Notes under the pieces: generated by a model
The model's input: the letters and a program-made list of their open reading frames with translations, nothing else
Database searches by the model: none
Told to the model about the DNA's origin: nothing
Shown: positions 36,801-46,993 of the stretch, piece after piece
Position numbering within the stretch: the stretch's first letter is position 1
How the letters are laid out: every line of letters begins with the position of its first letter
Translations under genes and position numbers: made by a program
From: Pseudomonas arsenicoxydans
GTDB taxonomy: Bacteria > Pseudomonadota > Gammaproteobacteria > Pseudomonadales > Pseudomonadaceae
Direction of reading: 5' to 3'
Assembly: GCF_900103875.1 (NCBI RefSeq)
Contig: NZ_LT629705.1
Span: 4,473,001 to 4,537,000, forward strand
Length of the DNA stretch: 64,000 nucleotides

Positions 36801-39506
36801 GTAGGTGACTTGCAACGTACCGTTCAGGCCGTTGCCCAGGCCCGTGTAGCCGAGCGTCGAGACATCGATCTTGTCCGCTGTCACGTCGAAATCGAGGATC
36901 TGGTCACTGACGCTGGCGGAGCTGGTGCGGTAGCTGTCGAGTGTAGAGGTGTAGCGGAACACATCGGCACCTGCGCCGCCGGTGAGTTTATCCGCCCCGG
37001 CGCCACCGACCAGAATGTCGTTGCCCGCGCCGCCATTCAGCGTGTCGTTACCGGCGCCACCGAACAGCTGTTCGTTGGCAGCGGTGCCGGTTAGCGTGTC
37101 GTTGTTCGGCGTGCCATTGATCACCGTGGGTGCGGCGGGCACGTCCTGCACGGCAAGGGTAAAGCTGTCGCTGACGGTGGCGTTGCTACCGTCGCTCGCG
37201 GAGACCTGAATGGAGTAAGTGCCCGACGCGGTGTCGCTGGGTGTGCCGCTGAACGTACGAGTGGCGGCATCGAATGTCAGCCAGCCGGGCAGGACGCTGC
37301 CATCGGCCAGTTTGGCGGTATAGCTGAGGCTGTCGTTATCCGGATCGGTGAAGCTGGTGGCCGGTACGACATAGCTGAACGGCGTGCTTTCGGTCGCCTT
37401 CTGATCCAGCAGCGGCGTGGCCAGCACGGGCGCCTGGTTGGTCGCAGACGCGGTGGCGAAGACGAAGTTAGCGCTGGTCAGTTTGTCGAGGTAGTTGCCG
37501 TCCAGCGTCACTTCGAAGCGATTGCCCTCGGCGTCGGCGTTCAGCGATTTGATGTAAGTTTTGGTGCCAGCACTGTTGAGCGCCAGGTACACGGTGTTGT
37601 TCTTGCCATCCCCCAGGCCGGTAAAACCGATGGCCGAGAGGTCGATTTTGTCGGCGCTGATATCGAAATCGGTGATCACGTCGCTAAGGTTGGCACCGCC
37701 CGTATTGTAGTTGCGGTAACTGTCCAGGCGACTGGAGAACACAAAGGTGTCCGCTCCGGCGCCACCGGAAAGGCTGTCCATGCCGGCACCGCCGTCGAGC
37801 TTGTCATCGCCGGCGCCGCCACTGAGGCTGTCGTTACCCGCTAGGCCAAGCAACGTGTCAGCCGAATCGCTGCCCTGCAATGAGTCGCTGGCGCTGGTGC
37901 CGGTGATCACCCGATTGAAGATGAAATTGCTGGCCGTCAGGGTGCTGGCGAGGTTACCCGAGAGAATCAACTCGAAGCGATTGCCGCTGGCGTCGGCATC
38001 GTAGTCCTTGATGTAGGTGCGGTCGTTGCTGGCGCTGTAGCTGACCTGCAGGGTGCCGCCACGACCGTTGCCCAGGCCGGTGAAACCGAGACCGGCGAGG
38101 TCGATCTTGTCCTGGGTGACGTCGAAGTCGGTCACGGTGTCATCGAAGCTTGCGGTTGCGTTGCGGTAGCTGTCGGACTGAGCGGCAAAACGGAACGTAT
38201 CGGCGCCGGTACCACCGGTGAGTTTGTCGATGCCTGCACCGCCCACCAGAATATCGCTACCGGCCCCGCCATTGATCGAGTCGTTGCCGGCACCACCGAA
38301 GAAAATCTCGCTGTCGGCGCTGCCCAACAGGGTGTCATTGCCTGCCGTACCTTGCACGGTGGTCATCGGCACCGTGTCGCTGACGTAGCTGCCGTCACCA
38401 TAGACCAGCGTGGCACTCTTGCTGGTGTGACTGATGGTGTTGCCGATGATGGCGTTGCGATCCGTGCCGTCTTCATTGCGCTCTGCAACACCGTAGGTCG
38501 ACAGGTTGCTGCCGCTGATGATGTTGCCCTGGATGGTGTTGTCGCTGCCGTTGAAGTACTTGCCGGACACGCCCAGGGTGTCATCGTAGGACTGGAGGAT
38601 GATCTCCGGTACGGGGTTGCCCAGGGAATTGTTGTTGAGCGTGTTGTCGATGATCTCGACGTGATTGCTGCCGTAGATGCGGACCCCGGCGCTTGCATTG
38701 TCATGGATGTCGAGGCCGCTGACGGTCACATCGCTGGAGAGTTTGACCAGCACCCCTTCGGCGCCGTTGCCGTACACCTCGCCACCGGTAATGGTGATGT
38801 TGCTGGGGGAGGGGATGTTCTCGCTGCCGCGCTGCACCACGATGCCATTGCCGCCGTTGTTGTAGGCAACGTTATTGGTCAGGGTGAAGTCGTGGGTGCT
38901 GGTGACGACGTTGAAACCATGCCGGTCGTTGTCGTAGGCGACGTTGTTTTCAAAGGTGCTGTCGCTCAGGAAGTCAGCGACGAAGCCGTCCAGGCCATTG
39001 CCGTGGGACACGCTGTTCTTGATGACCATGTTGACGGTCTGCTCGTGGGGATCGAAACCGTACCCGGAGCAATCCTTGGTCTCGACACTGTCGAGAGTGA
39101 CGTTGGAATCGTAGCCTTCTTTGCCGGGAATAAAGCCATTGAACCAACCGTCGATCTTGCCCGTGGTGCTATCGCGGTTGCCATCGATGGTGAGGTTGCT
39201 GATGCCGAAGTCGTGGGTTTCCTCGCCATAGGCGGAGCGGATAACCCCGGTGATCTTGGTGTCGGAGCCATCAGCCACCTTGACGTTGGTGGCACCCATG
39301 CCGTCGCCGTACAGGTAGACGTTGCTCTTGAGCATCAGGCAACCGTCAGAGGGTTCCACGCCTCCCGAAACGATGTACGTGCCGGTCGGCATATACACCT
39401 GTCCACCGCCTGCGGCGGCGGCCGCATCAATCGCGCTTTGTATCGCCGCCGTGTCGTCTGTGAGGCCATCTCCTTTGGCGCCAAAATTTTGTACGTTAAA
39501 AATCAT
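33888..39506 (-). CDS. Secreted RTX mannuronan C5-epimerase fused to an O-acetylhydrolase-like domain (PsmE type)
   Basis: 1,872 residues without Sec signal. Residues 1-380 are an AlgE A-module: the right-handed helix fold carries Y149, D152, H154 (SGYGFDPHE) and R195 (NDRHGFNVV), the same numbers as in AlgE4, so the epimerase should be active on polymannuronate. Two R-modules of RTX repeats ([11 protein letters not shown] type) follow at about 385-690, then cadherin-like (about 690-790), R-module (790-940), cadherin-like (945-1045) and R-module (1050-1205). At 1208-1465 lies an SGNH/SASA-type esterase domain with [16 protein letters not shown] and DVWHLHEES. Three or more RTX blocks and a C-terminal type I signal (ending LHASDFSA) finish it. 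Epimerase plus acetylhydrolase in one chain is the design of PsmE of P. syringae, which removes O-acetyl groups and converts M to G. The adjacent type I system should export it; calcium folds the repeats outside the cell. Confidence 0.9.
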   Translation of the reverse strand: MIFNVQNFGAKGDGLTDDTAAIQSAIDAAAAAGGGQVYMPTGTYIVSGGVEPSDGCLMLKSNVYLYGDGMGATNVKVADGSDTKITGVIRSAYGEETHDFGISNLTIDGNRDSTTGKIDGWFNGFIPGKEGYDSNVTLDSVETKDCSGYGFDPHEQTVNMVIKNSVSHGNGLDGFVADFLSDSTFENNVAYDNDRHGFNVVTSTHDFTLTNNVAYNNGGNGIVVQRGSENIPSPSNITITGGEVYGNGAEGVLVKLSSDVTVSGLDIHDNASAGVRIYGSNHVEIIDNTLNNNSLGNPVPEIILQSYDDTLGVSGKYFNGSDNTIQGNIISGSNLSTYGVAERNEDGTDRNAIIGNTISHTSKSATLVYGDGSYVSDTVPMTTVQGTAGNDTLLGSADSEIFFGGAGNDSINGGAGSDILVGGAGIDKLTGGTGADTFRFAAQSDSYRNATASFDDTVTDFDVTQDKIDLAGLGFTGLGNGRGGTLQVSYSASNDRTYIKDYDADASGNRFELILSGNLASTLTASNFIFNRVITGTSASDSLQGSDSADTLLGLAGNDSLSGGAGDDKLDGGAGMDSLSGGAGADTFVFSSRLDSYRNYNTGGANLSDVITDFDISADKIDLSAIGFTGLGDGKNNTVYLALNSAGTKTYIKSLNADAEGNRFEVTLDGNYLDKLTSANFVFATASATNQAPVLATPLLDQKATESTPFSYVVPATSFTDPDNDSLSYTAKLADGSVLPGWLTFDAATRTFSGTPSDTASGTYSIQVSASDGSNATVSDSFTLAVQDVPAAPTVINGTPNNDTLTGTAANEQLFGGAGNDTLNGGAGNDILVGGAGADKLTGGAGADVFRYTSTLDSYRTSSASVSDQILDFDVTADKIDVSTLGYTGLGNGLNGTLQVTYSASTNRTYLKDLTVDANGNRFELSLAGNLVSSLTASHFVFDTHQNMPSNVAPVVAIPLLDQNATENTAFNYTVTHDSFTDADQDVLVYTATLADGSALPTWLSFNATSLTFAGTPISTASGNYNVLVKATDPSGASVSDSFALVVAYAPANTIAGTNNADTLNGTAGADLILGLDGNDTIKAGAGADIIDGGAGRDSLYGGDGADTFRYSNSLDSYRDYDAGGITATDTIYDFTAGVDKIDVSGLGFLGLGDGSNHTLYMTLNAAGDKTYVKSADADADGNRFEIALNGNYLNTLTASDFVFGERAQQDILYLPTLGQSNARLLRMTEDDNQSGTSMLVNDLDRYTTYDVRSQFTDADGNGIDIAVGGSTVNGLSTMGADELNLCWWLTDTNQPGPALLRAVALLGDQLTELKSIDNVTMGIIWGQGEEAAQEIGRATDKTAAAAAYKAATLNVFDYLHAQFGNFSVYMMETGHYQEDAASARGYSAEKIASIVEGVGYVRAVQEEIAAERADVKLAVDYTDLPLRYEVDPLVYPDDVWHLHEESAEIVGQRLADYIAGDLGFQGNANDNNSVQDIFDNAQNQGGMISGTDQADTLVGSSGNDTLDGDLGADSMTGGDGNDIYVVDNAADSVVETNASPSQIDTVQASVSWTLGANLENLVLSGVSDINGTGNELRNFITGNAAANVLDGAAGADSMSGGDGNDTYYVDNASDTVIETNSNAVPGGIDSVHSSLAAYTLGTNVENLYIDSPGAANGTGNALDNTLFAGAGNNVLDGREGNDIVSFERALSGVTVSLSTSAQQDTGGSGLDTLKFFENLTGSAYADSLLGNSAANVLNGGAGNDTLVGGSGDDRLIGGAGTDTLTGGSGADTYAFAALSDMGVGASRDVINGFKSIEGDHLDFTGLDANPLTAAVDAFTFIGSNAFDPANATGQLRFADGILYGSVNADATPEFELQLVGVKELHASDFSA

Positions 39507-40715
39507 GAGCTTATCTCCGTATCAGGCTTAAATCGCAGCAGATGCCAATATTCCATCGACGACCACTGTGTTATGACCCAGAGACGCGCAAAAGTTTTGA
39601 CCGCGCATCGGAGAAGCGTCAATAAACCGATATTACTGATCAGCGGTTGGGAAGTGTTTTCATAGATAAACGTTATTTTGACGCTTTTTTAGCAAGCGAA
39701 AGATATGAAAAACCTGCGCTATCACGTCAGCTTTGATTTGAGTTCGGAACGGCCGTGAGGCCGGCCAAGGGGGAGGGAGGAGGAATATCTTGCTGGGAGA
39801 TAGAGGCGGGCTTACAAAGCGATGACAGGTCTGACGTTGGTCTACTTCAAAAAATGTTAGAGCAATAACTCTACTAAATGGGTGTTTAGTTGAGCTGTAC
39901 TTTTCGAGCACCTAATTTGAATCCTGGACAGACTTGAAGTACAGATTTGCAATCAACGGTGTCGCTAAAAAAGACGTCATCACGGGCATGGAGCTCGCAG
40001 CTAACAGCTACTTGATTTCAAAGGCGTCAAGGTCTGAGCATTCTGAAAATCAGTTCCTGAGCAGCGGCTTGTCTTTTCGCATTAACCCATTCATTGCGGA
40101 AACTCATAATGAATTCGTAGCTACGGGCATATTTGTCGCCGCCGCGAAATGACTGTCCGTGAAATCTCTGTACCCACACCACGTTGAAATCTGCAGATTT
40201 CGCACAGCACCATGCGCGGAGGCAGACCTGCGAAGTTAGTGAAACCACAAAGAACAGTCGCTCGCCAAAGCATCTCTATCAATCCAATGAAATGACGAAC
40301 TCGGGGTTGGTGCACGGCCACGTCAACTAAGCACGATATTTGGAGCCTGCAAGGAACCGTGCCACATTTGGACAGTGAGGTTTTCATACCGGACCACAAT
40401 GAACGGGTGATGGGCCGTCAGCGCTGGCGAACCGCACAGGTTAGCGAGCACGGAGGCACTTTTTAAGGTTGGGGGTGAAACCATCGTTTAGCGGATTTAT
40501 TCCCGAACGCTTTGACAGGAAGATCTGCGCGCAACTGGATTCAATTGGAAACATCATGTTACGTGTAATGTATATTATGTTAAACGACAGGCTATGTCAT
40601 AGATGTTCATGAGCTGTCTAAGCCACTGATTCGACAAACCTGCTTCTGACGTCCACTCTGTTAACGGGCCATGTACTCCGTGTTCATGGCTAATTCTTAA
40701 CTGAGGTGGCTGCCG
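39507..40715. other. Intergenic stretch at the left side of the island; no clear gene
   Basis: It holds the epimerase upstream region and the lead-in to ginA. Base composition drops from about 39.65 kb onward, unlike the epimerase gene. Short frames exist (for example 39934-40152 plus, 40027-40248 minus) but none has a recognisable family, good start context or coding character. The left end of the island must lie here; I could not identify an attachment repeat by eye. Confidence 0.5.
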
Positions 40716-41969
40716 ATGAAGCTGATTCAGTGCCGGTTCTCTTCAGGTCAGCGGATACCGTTGCTGGTACAAGTTGGTGATGCAGCGCCGTTGCCCGTAC
40801 TCATTCCGTTCATCTACGTCCAACGGAAACTCAGGCACCTTGCTTACAACACGGCGGCGGCACATCTGCGTGCGATTCAGGCTTTCTACAGCTATGCCGA
40901 AAGCCGAGATCTGGATATCGATGAGGCCATCTTGGCTTGTCGCTTTGAGGCGATTCTGGCTTTGCTGGATGGTTACGCCATCTGGCTCCAAAGTGGCCGT
41001 CAAGCCGATAATCTGATCGCCCGAATTGGCACGGCTGCAACAACACCTTTTCCTCAGATCGATCCGCGCACCCGTGACCAATACTTGCAGCTGCTGAAGC
41101 AGTACCTGTCCTGGTGTGCCACCCGATACATCCCGCGCGCTCGTCAGAACTCAACCATCTTGGCTAACATCGAGATCGTATTTGCAGATGTCGCCGACGT
41201 CATTGAACGACGCTTTGAGAGCCATATCATCAATGCTCGTCCCGACCGCACTCGTTACCGCAGCCTCACGGATACGCAACAACAGATCATTCACACACTG
41301 ATTCGCCCCGGCGCTCAGGAGAATCCGTTCCCAGAAAGGCTGCAGCTGCGCAATTGGCTAATGATCGAATTGCTACTGGAGACCGGTATCCGTCGCGGAG
41401 AGCTTCTCAAGCTCTACACCACGGATATCAATCAAGGCTCTGAGCATGCTTATCTCAGCGTCAATGACCGCGAACATGACCCAGCCGACCCGCGCGCCGA
41501 AGAGCCTGCATTGAAAACACACGCACGGACCGTAGGTCTCTCCACTCAGCTGTATGAGGTCTATGAGCGTTATATACAGAGCGAACGCCGCCCCCAGCGT
41601 AACGGCAAACCTATGAAATTGCCGTACCGCTATTTATTTATCTCGGATCGAGGTCGTCCGCTGTCGATCCGAGCATTGTCAAACGTCCTTGATCGGCTGT
41701 TTCTGACCATTGAACTGGCTCATCCGGGGTTGTTGCCTACACTTTCCGCGCATGACTTTCGCCACACCTTTGCCGACCGCTTCTTGGCCCACCTGGTCGA
41801 GGAACGAGGGTTTGACCTAGAGCGGGCCATGGACGAACTCCGACGAGTCTGTGGCTGGTCTGAAACCTCAGCTATGCCCCGCCGTTATGCCAGTCGTTTT
41901 CTAGCCGCGTCGGCCAACCGCCACAACGCCCGACGAACTTCGGCAGCCTGGGGGCGGCTCGACACGTAA
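40716..41969 (+). CDS. ginA: Tyrosine recombinase GinA of a GInt-type island
   Basis: 417 residues, preceded by GAGGTGG. A tyrosine recombinase/phage integrase: the first catalytic Arg is in LLETGIRRGELLKLY, the box II H-x-x-R in SAHDFRHTFADR and the likely nucleophile Tyr in MPRRYASRF. It is the first of three recombinase genes and a small helper in one co-directional run, the ginABCD arrangement shown to be needed for excision and integration of GInt islands in Pseudomonas and other bacteria. Followed after 11 bp by ginB. Confidence 0.85.
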   Translation: MKLIQCRFSSGQRIPLLVQVGDAAPLPVLIPFIYVQRKLRHLAYNTAAAHLRAIQAFYSYAESRDLDIDEAILACRFEAILALLDGYAIWLQSGRQADNLIARIGTAATTPFPQIDPRTRDQYLQLLKQYLSWCATRYIPRARQNSTILANIEIVFADVADVIERRFESHIINARPDRTRYRSLTDTQQQIIHTLIRPGAQENPFPERLQLRNWLMIELLLETGIRRGELLKLYTTDINQGSEHAYLSVNDREHDPADPRAEEPALKTHARTVGLSTQLYEVYERYIQSERRPQRNGKPMKLPYRYLFISDRGRPLSIRALSNVLDRLFLTIELAHPGLLPTLSAHDFRHTFADRFLAHLVEERGFDLERAMDELRRVCGWSETSAMPRRYASRFLAASANRHNARRTSAAWGRLDT

Positions 41970-41980
41970 GGAGATTTGCT

Positions 41981-43501
41981 GTGGACGAATCAGATGAGCA
42001 AGAACACGCGTCCCCCTCCCCGTCGTTGCCGACCTTTAAGTTTGAGGGTCCGAACCGGGTCGCTATACGAACCCGCACCGATGATCAGCCAAGGTACGTC
42101 GATACTCGATTGAGCGTTTGGACATGGTATGACGGTGGACTCCCCCTGAAGATTGATTGGGGCACGCTAAACCTAAGCCCTGCACTCCGAGAAATTGGCA
42201 AAGGCTTTATGGCCTATGCACTCGAAAAGTATGCGCCTCGAACCGCAGTAATGTTTGCAGATACCCTTCGCTTTTTATCTAGTAGCGATCTCGCCGCTGG
42301 TCTCCCCTGGAGCTCTGATCAATTAAACACAACTCTTGAAGAGTTGAAGAAATCAAGGAGTATTCTTGTAGGGTTCCGGACGTTATACCGCTGGGCGGTT
42401 GATAGAGGAATTAAAGGCTTCGATCGAAATAACTATCTAAAAATTAAAGATATAAGATCGAGCCCGGTTGATCCGTACGCGCGAATTTTTCTCTCTCAGT
42501 CAGGGCTAGAACTTGACGAGGAAATTCAATTGCTTCGGCGTATTGATCGCCATATTCCGATGGATGACTGGAGTGAACTCCAGTTCAATATAATGCTCCA
42601 CCTAGGTTTCGAGTTGGGGCCGCGCTCGATTCAATTCCACTCGTTGGACGTCGCAGACTTCGAAGTAGTTGAAACCCATGATCGTGAGAACTACTACACC
42701 CTATGGCTACCCATGGCCAAAAAGGTCGGCCAACGTCGACCTGAACGACGACCTCGAAAAATTACCACGCGACTGGGTAATAAAATCGCGCTACATATTT
42801 CTGAGATTCAACGCCGCTTTGGCAGTGGCTGCACTCCATTGTTTGTCAGTCTTACAGGAGATCGCCTATCTGTCATCGAAATCGGTGCGGGCCTAAAACA
42901 CGAGCTGTGTGAAGCCGGGATAGACAAGCCGAACCAGGTAACCATGTTGCTGCGTCATCACCTCGGGCAAGGTTTGGCAGACCAGGGAACTCCGGCAGAC
43001 TTGATTGCCGAACTGCTCGGACACAACAGCACGGTTGCGGCGCGTGCTTACGTAACGGCAACCCCCAACATTGCCCGGATCAAAGAGAAAGCGCTGGGTA
43101 AGAGCCCGGCCTATCAACGCATTATGCGCAGTTTATTAACCGGGGAAATCGTCCAGCGTCGAAATACAGTTGCAGAAAGAGCCATCCGCGGCGTCATCGA
43201 TACGCAGTTCATCGGAGACATCGGTGCCTGTGCCCTGCCAGTTCATACGCACTGTCCCTACAATCCCGTATATGCCTGCTACACCTGCAAGAAGTTTCAT
43301 CCATTTGCTGACGGGCGCCATGAGCAGGTGAAGGAGGCGTTGCAACGAGAAGCCCAGCGGTTCATTGATATGGCAGAACAAGCCGGTGACCTCATTCACA
43401 ACCGGCCTCTCGCCCAGCATCAAACGACCATCTTGGCGGTAAGCGCTACGATCGAACGCTGCCGGCAGCACACGGAGGGCGCCGCAGATGACGCTGTCTA
43501 G
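41981..43501 (+). CDS. ginB: Tyrosine recombinase GinB of a GInt-type island
   Basis: 506 residues with a GTG start, eight bases after AAGGAG. Recombinase features are present but divergent: FELGPRSIQFHSLDVAD (box I Arg) and LLRHHLGQGLADQGTP, then LGHNSTVAARAYV (box II and Tyr). A C-terminal Cys/His knuckle (HTHCPYNPVYACYTCKKFHP) could bind zinc. Such three-recombinase sets divide labour, and one member may be structural. The gene end overlaps ginC by 14 bp. Confidence 0.82.
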   Translation: MDESDEQEHASPSPSLPTFKFEGPNRVAIRTRTDDQPRYVDTRLSVWTWYDGGLPLKIDWGTLNLSPALREIGKGFMAYALEKYAPRTAVMFADTLRFLSSSDLAAGLPWSSDQLNTTLEELKKSRSILVGFRTLYRWAVDRGIKGFDRNNYLKIKDIRSSPVDPYARIFLSQSGLELDEEIQLLRRIDRHIPMDDWSELQFNIMLHLGFELGPRSIQFHSLDVADFEVVETHDRENYYTLWLPMAKKVGQRRPERRPRKITTRLGNKIALHISEIQRRFGSGCTPLFVSLTGDRLSVIEIGAGLKHELCEAGIDKPNQVTMLLRHHLGQGLADQGTPADLIAELLGHNSTVAARAYVTATPNIARIKEKALGKSPAYQRIMRSLLTGEIVQRRNTVAERAIRGVIDTQFIGDIGACALPVHTHCPYNPVYACYTCKKFHPFADGRHEQVKEALQREAQRFIDMAEQAGDLIHNRPLAQHQTTILAVSATIERCRQHTEGAADDAV

Positions 43502-45590
43502 GGCAAGACAGAGCCTTGAGGGCTTTATTACACAGGAAAAAGCGATTTTTCACTCGTTACCGAATTCAACACCGTGGGCGGCACCGTTGTGGGGAGTCGG
43601 ACGTTGGTTGCCACAACGGGATAAACAGAATGCACTTACTTTCGAGACACACCGGCAAGCCCTAGAGAAGACAGGCTATCCCGCCCCGCCCAAGGGGCCA
43701 CTCCCCTGCACTTTCCAAGATTTTAGCAAGGCCTTGATTGTGTATCTGCAACGCACCCGGAACCTGAAGTTTTCCATGGCTGCGGCCTACAATATTGCCA
43801 TCCGGCGGCTTTACAATCCCTTATTTGAACGACGCGTGTCCGACCCCACACAGTTGACGCGAGGCGATTTTGAACGCGTCGTGGAATTTCTTCGCGACAG
43901 TGGCTACAAGAACCTTTACGACGCGATCTCTCATCTTCAGGTGATCGCAGAGACGATTGATAAACTGCAATTAACCGAGATCGCCATCCACTTTAAGCAT
44001 GCTGCAAAACCAGAAAAACGCCGTCACGATTACATTTCATTGCATGATCCTGATCGTGTTGTAAAACAGCGAAAGTCTGATGACAGGTTGCCTTCCCGCG
44101 AGGCGATGGAAGCCTACGCTGTTTGTTCAAACAACCCGCTTAGTGACGGGGAAGAAATCTTGCTTCGTGTGATCGATTTACTGATCGCGACCGGGCAAAG
44201 GGGAAATGAGGTAGCAGTAATTCCCTATGACTGTTGGGTCGAAAGGCCGATCAAGAATCCGACAGGAGAGGTGGTTACAGATGCCAATGGCAAACCTCTA
44301 GTCGAATGTGGGATCAAGTACTTTGCAGAAAAGCAATTTCAGTCTCGTGTTCATTGGTTAGCAGAAAGCGACGTTCCTTTAGCCAGGCGCTCGGTTGAAC
44401 GATTGAAGACGCTGACCCGAGAACAGCGAGAACTTGCCAGGTGGCAAGAGGAACACCCGGGTCGTCTTTGGGCCTACTCCCCGCAGACCTCAATGACGCA
44501 AGATGAAGTGTTGTGTTGGATCGGATTTAGCGAAAATCGAGACACCTACAGAAATCTACGTCAGTACCTTTCCCGGCACGGAGTTGCCCCCTGCAGGGAG
44601 ACCGGCCGTAGGGCGGACCTGAACAGATACTTGGCCGGTGATATCGAGCGCTTTCTTGTTCCTAAACTTCGGGACCATGCAGCGCTGGTTGAAAATGTCG
44701 GTGGCTCGATTCGGGTTGTCCTGAAAACCAGCGAAACACTAGCCATCGCTTTTGATGGCCAATTCCGACTCGGCGGGCGGGAGGCGAATGTATTTCGAGC
44801 GATCCCGCGTCGGGTGACCCTGCGAGATATCAATAATGCGCTGGGCAGTAATGACAAATATGCGTCCATTTTTTCGCGTCGTTCATTAACTGAGTCCGAT
44901 GGAGCTCCGATTAAGCTGACTAGCCACCAACCACGGCATTGGCGCAATACAATTTATCATTTGACCGGCATGAGCGATGTTCAGCAAGCGCTGGCGTTGG
45001 GGCGAAAACGCCTCGACCAAAATACCCGTTACCAACACACAAGCATTGAAGAAAGCACCGCCGCCCATCAGGAGTTCCTGGCGTTCAATAGCTATCACCA
45101 GCGCATCGATTTTCTACATACAGGCATAAGAGATAAGCGCATTCAGGGCGCTTTGACCGACAGTTACCATGCTTTACTATCAGATAAAGGCACAACCACT
45201 GCAGAAGCATTCCTCACCGTACACGCCACCGCACTACACGTAACACCCTTTGGCGGCTGCATTCACGATTTCTCCCAAGCGCCCTGCCCTAAACATCTTC
45301 AGTGCTGGAATGGCTGCTCGCATCTCCATCTGATGGGCACTCCAGCGGAGCGGGCCAACCTAGAGAAACAAGCCGAGAATATGACGAAGGCAATTAGCAT
45401 TATGCGCAATGCCGGCGCCGAAGAAGCAGGTAGCGATGTTTGGCTGGCGGACCAGGAGGACAAGCTAAACAATCTAAAGTCCGTGCTCGCGCGCGATACG
45501 TATGTAGGTGGGCAGCGCGTGTTTCCCGATGGGCATCCAATGACGATTGCGGACACAGGTAAGCGGCACAGTTCGGTTTCGGATGATTAG
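43488..45590 (+). CDS. ginC: Tyrosine recombinase GinC of a GInt-type island
   Basis: 700 residues, the largest of the three. Box I: DLLIATGQRGNEVAVIPYD; box II: TSHQPRHWRNTIYHLTG; a Tyr in DQNTRYQHTS is the likely nucleophile. A C-terminal segment with spaced Cys and His (HDFSQAPCPKHLQCWNGCSH) resembles the one in GinB and in TnpB of Tn554-like elements. GGAGGG lies upstream of its ATG inside ginB. Confidence 0.84.
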   Translation: MTLSRARQSLEGFITQEKAIFHSLPNSTPWAAPLWGVGRWLPQRDKQNALTFETHRQALEKTGYPAPPKGPLPCTFQDFSKALIVYLQRTRNLKFSMAAAYNIAIRRLYNPLFERRVSDPTQLTRGDFERVVEFLRDSGYKNLYDAISHLQVIAETIDKLQLTEIAIHFKHAAKPEKRRHDYISLHDPDRVVKQRKSDDRLPSREAMEAYAVCSNNPLSDGEEILLRVIDLLIATGQRGNEVAVIPYDCWVERPIKNPTGEVVTDANGKPLVECGIKYFAEKQFQSRVHWLAESDVPLARRSVERLKTLTREQRELARWQEEHPGRLWAYSPQTSMTQDEVLCWIGFSENRDTYRNLRQYLSRHGVAPCRETGRRADLNRYLAGDIERFLVPKLRDHAALVENVGGSIRVVLKTSETLAIAFDGQFRLGGREANVFRAIPRRVTLRDINNALGSNDKYASIFSRRSLTESDGAPIKLTSHQPRHWRNTIYHLTGMSDVQQALALGRKRLDQNTRYQHTSIEESTAAHQEFLAFNSYHQRIDFLHTGIRDKRIQGALTDSYHALLSDKGTTTAEAFLTVHATALHVTPFGGCIHDFSQAPCPKHLQCWNGCSHLHLMGTPAERANLEKQAENMTKAISIMRNAGAEEAGSDVWLADQEDKLNNLKSVLARDTYVGGQRVFPDGHPMTIADTGKRHSSVSDD

Positions 45591-45598
45591 AGGCGACC

Positions 45599-45994
45599 AT
45601 GGCGCAACGACAGACCTTGAGGGGCGGCACCTTGGACGAGGCGATCGACGCCCTCCTCGCTCAAATGATTAGCTTAGGGCTGGAGCTCGCGCCTATTTCA
45701 CGCCCCGAAGTGCAGCGTCGGTTGGGCCTGACTAGCCGAGCTACCTTAGTGGGGGACCGAGGGAGACGAATCGAGTCTGCTCGTATCGCACAACTCAATG
45801 AGAGTGGCAGAGATCCAGATGGAGCCCGGCGCCGTAGAAGTCTTGAAGAGCGCATAGCTCACCTGCAGGCAGAGAATGCTGACTTAGTCCGGCAACGAGA
45901 TCGACTCTTCGAGGCGCTATCAGTAATCGCGGACAACTGCTTGGTGAAAGGGATTGATGTGGAAGAAATGCTGGCTTCCTTACGCAGGCGTTAG
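45599..45994 (+). CDS. ginD: Small recombination helper GinD
   Basis: 131 residues, 8 bp after ginC. The middle region is basic and HTH-like (PEVQRRLGLTSRATLVGDRG) and the C-terminal half a coiled coil (RRSLEERIAHLQAENADLVR). It corresponds in size and place to GinD and resembles TnpC of Tn554, an accessory that orients or stimulates transposition. No catalytic residues are expected. Confidence 0.75.
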   Translation: MAQRQTLRGGTLDEAIDALLAQMISLGLELAPISRPEVQRRLGLTSRATLVGDRGRRIESARIAQLNESGRDPDGARRRRSLEERIAHLQAENADLVRQRDRLFEALSVIADNCLVKGIDVEEMLASLRRR

Positions 45995-46198
45995 GCGCCA
46001 AACCCCTTAAGAGTGCGACCATGCTTTTTACTTTTCTGGCCGGATATCCGTCTACTCGTAGCTGTCCCTTGGAATCTGGTGCGACTGTTCGTCGCCGGAA
46101 ATCAGCTTTATTCTCCCACTTCCCGCGAAAACAAGCGTCAGTGAGGTTAGCAACGCATATTACTCAAAATGCACGCGCGACACGAAAAGTGAGGTGAC

Positions 46199-46642
46199 TT
46201 AGTGACTACCCATGCACATAGAAGTGTCAAAAATAACTTGCCGAGAAGTCCCGGTGAACGGTTGCAAAGTGGTATCACCAACGAAATAAGTCGTGCCTTT
46301 TTCGACCTCGTACAGCAGTCCTTCGAGACCGTGCTGGGATAGCAATTCAATTTTAAGTAGCGGCTCCATCCGCTGGCGACCAGACTGATTTATTTTTTCT
46401 GAACTGACGAATTGAACACTCCGGACCACAAACGTTTTCGATTGCTGCGTGAGTAACGAGCATAGGGCACGTTCACCGACGACCATGAGAATGAAAGGGA
46501 CACGTCGTTTCCCTTTTCGCTCCTCAACCAGCACGTTAAACCAGCCGAGACTCATGTCGTACTCGACACACATCCATGTGCGAAAGGTCTCACCCAGCAA
46601 AGGGACTAACGGCACTTCCGCCCACTCATAGGTTCGAAACAT
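46199..46642 (-). CDS. Hypothetical protein, divergent from an XRE regulator
   Basis: 147 residues, predicted soluble with mixed alpha/beta content (MFRTYEWAEVPLVPLLGETF; VVGERALCSLLTQQSKTF). I recognise no family. It faces away from the small XRE regulator 84 bp further on, an arrangement often seen when a regulator controls a neighbouring cargo gene. It belongs to the island by position and moderate GC. Confidence 0.5.
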   Translation of the reverse strand: MFRTYEWAEVPLVPLLGETFRTWMCVEYDMSLGWFNVLVEERKGKRRVPFILMVVGERALCSLLTQQSKTFVVRSVQFVSSEKINQSGRQRMEPLLKIELLSQHGLEGLLYEVEKGTTYFVGDTTLQPFTGTSRQVIFDTSMCMGSH

Positions 46643-46726
46643 CAGCTGCCCTCCGAAAATATCGCTATCGAGTATAGTTAATTTTCGACGTGACGGGCTT
46701 CATCATTCCTTTTGCGAGTCAGGCAA

Positions 46727-46993
46727 ATGGAACTGAAGGAAGCATTTGGGATAGCGCTGCGCCAGGCGCGCTTGGAAAAAGGTTTGGCTCAGGAAGCTCT
46801 CGCCCCTAGTCAGGCCTATGTCAGCGAGGTTGAAAATGGCCGAAAAAGCCCCTCTATTGAAAAAATTGATGAGTTAGCTAGCGTCTTGGGGATTCATCCA
46901 GTCACGTTATTCGCCCGTAGTTATCTTGTTGACGGTGGTGACCTGACTGATCTCTTGAAACGCGTTACGCGAGAGCTTCACGAACTCCAATGA
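46727..46993 (+). CDS. Small XRE-family helix-turn-helix regulator
   Basis: 88 residues from the ATG at 46727 (MELKEAFGIALRQARLEKGL). A complete Cro/C1 HTH is visible: EAFGIALRQARLEKGLAQEA, then QAYVSEVENGRKSPSIEKID and LASVLGIHPVTLFA. Such single-domain repressors commonly regulate island cargo or recombinase genes. It lies between ginD and the defence genes. Confidence 0.8.
   Translation: MELKEAFGIALRQARLEKGLAQEALAPSQAYVSEVENGRKSPSIEKIDELASVLGIHPVTLFARSYLVDGGDLTDLLKRVTRELHELQ

Noticed and set aside
36960..38320. Regularly spaced similar units that might suggest a CRISPR or satellite array
   Set aside because: They are in-frame RTX nonapeptide repeats and R-modules; units vary by synonymous changes and have no spacers.
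39934..40152. 72-codon plus-strand frame between the epimerase and ginA
   Set aside because: TTG start without Shine-Dalgarno and no recognisable family; kept only as part of the intergenic description.
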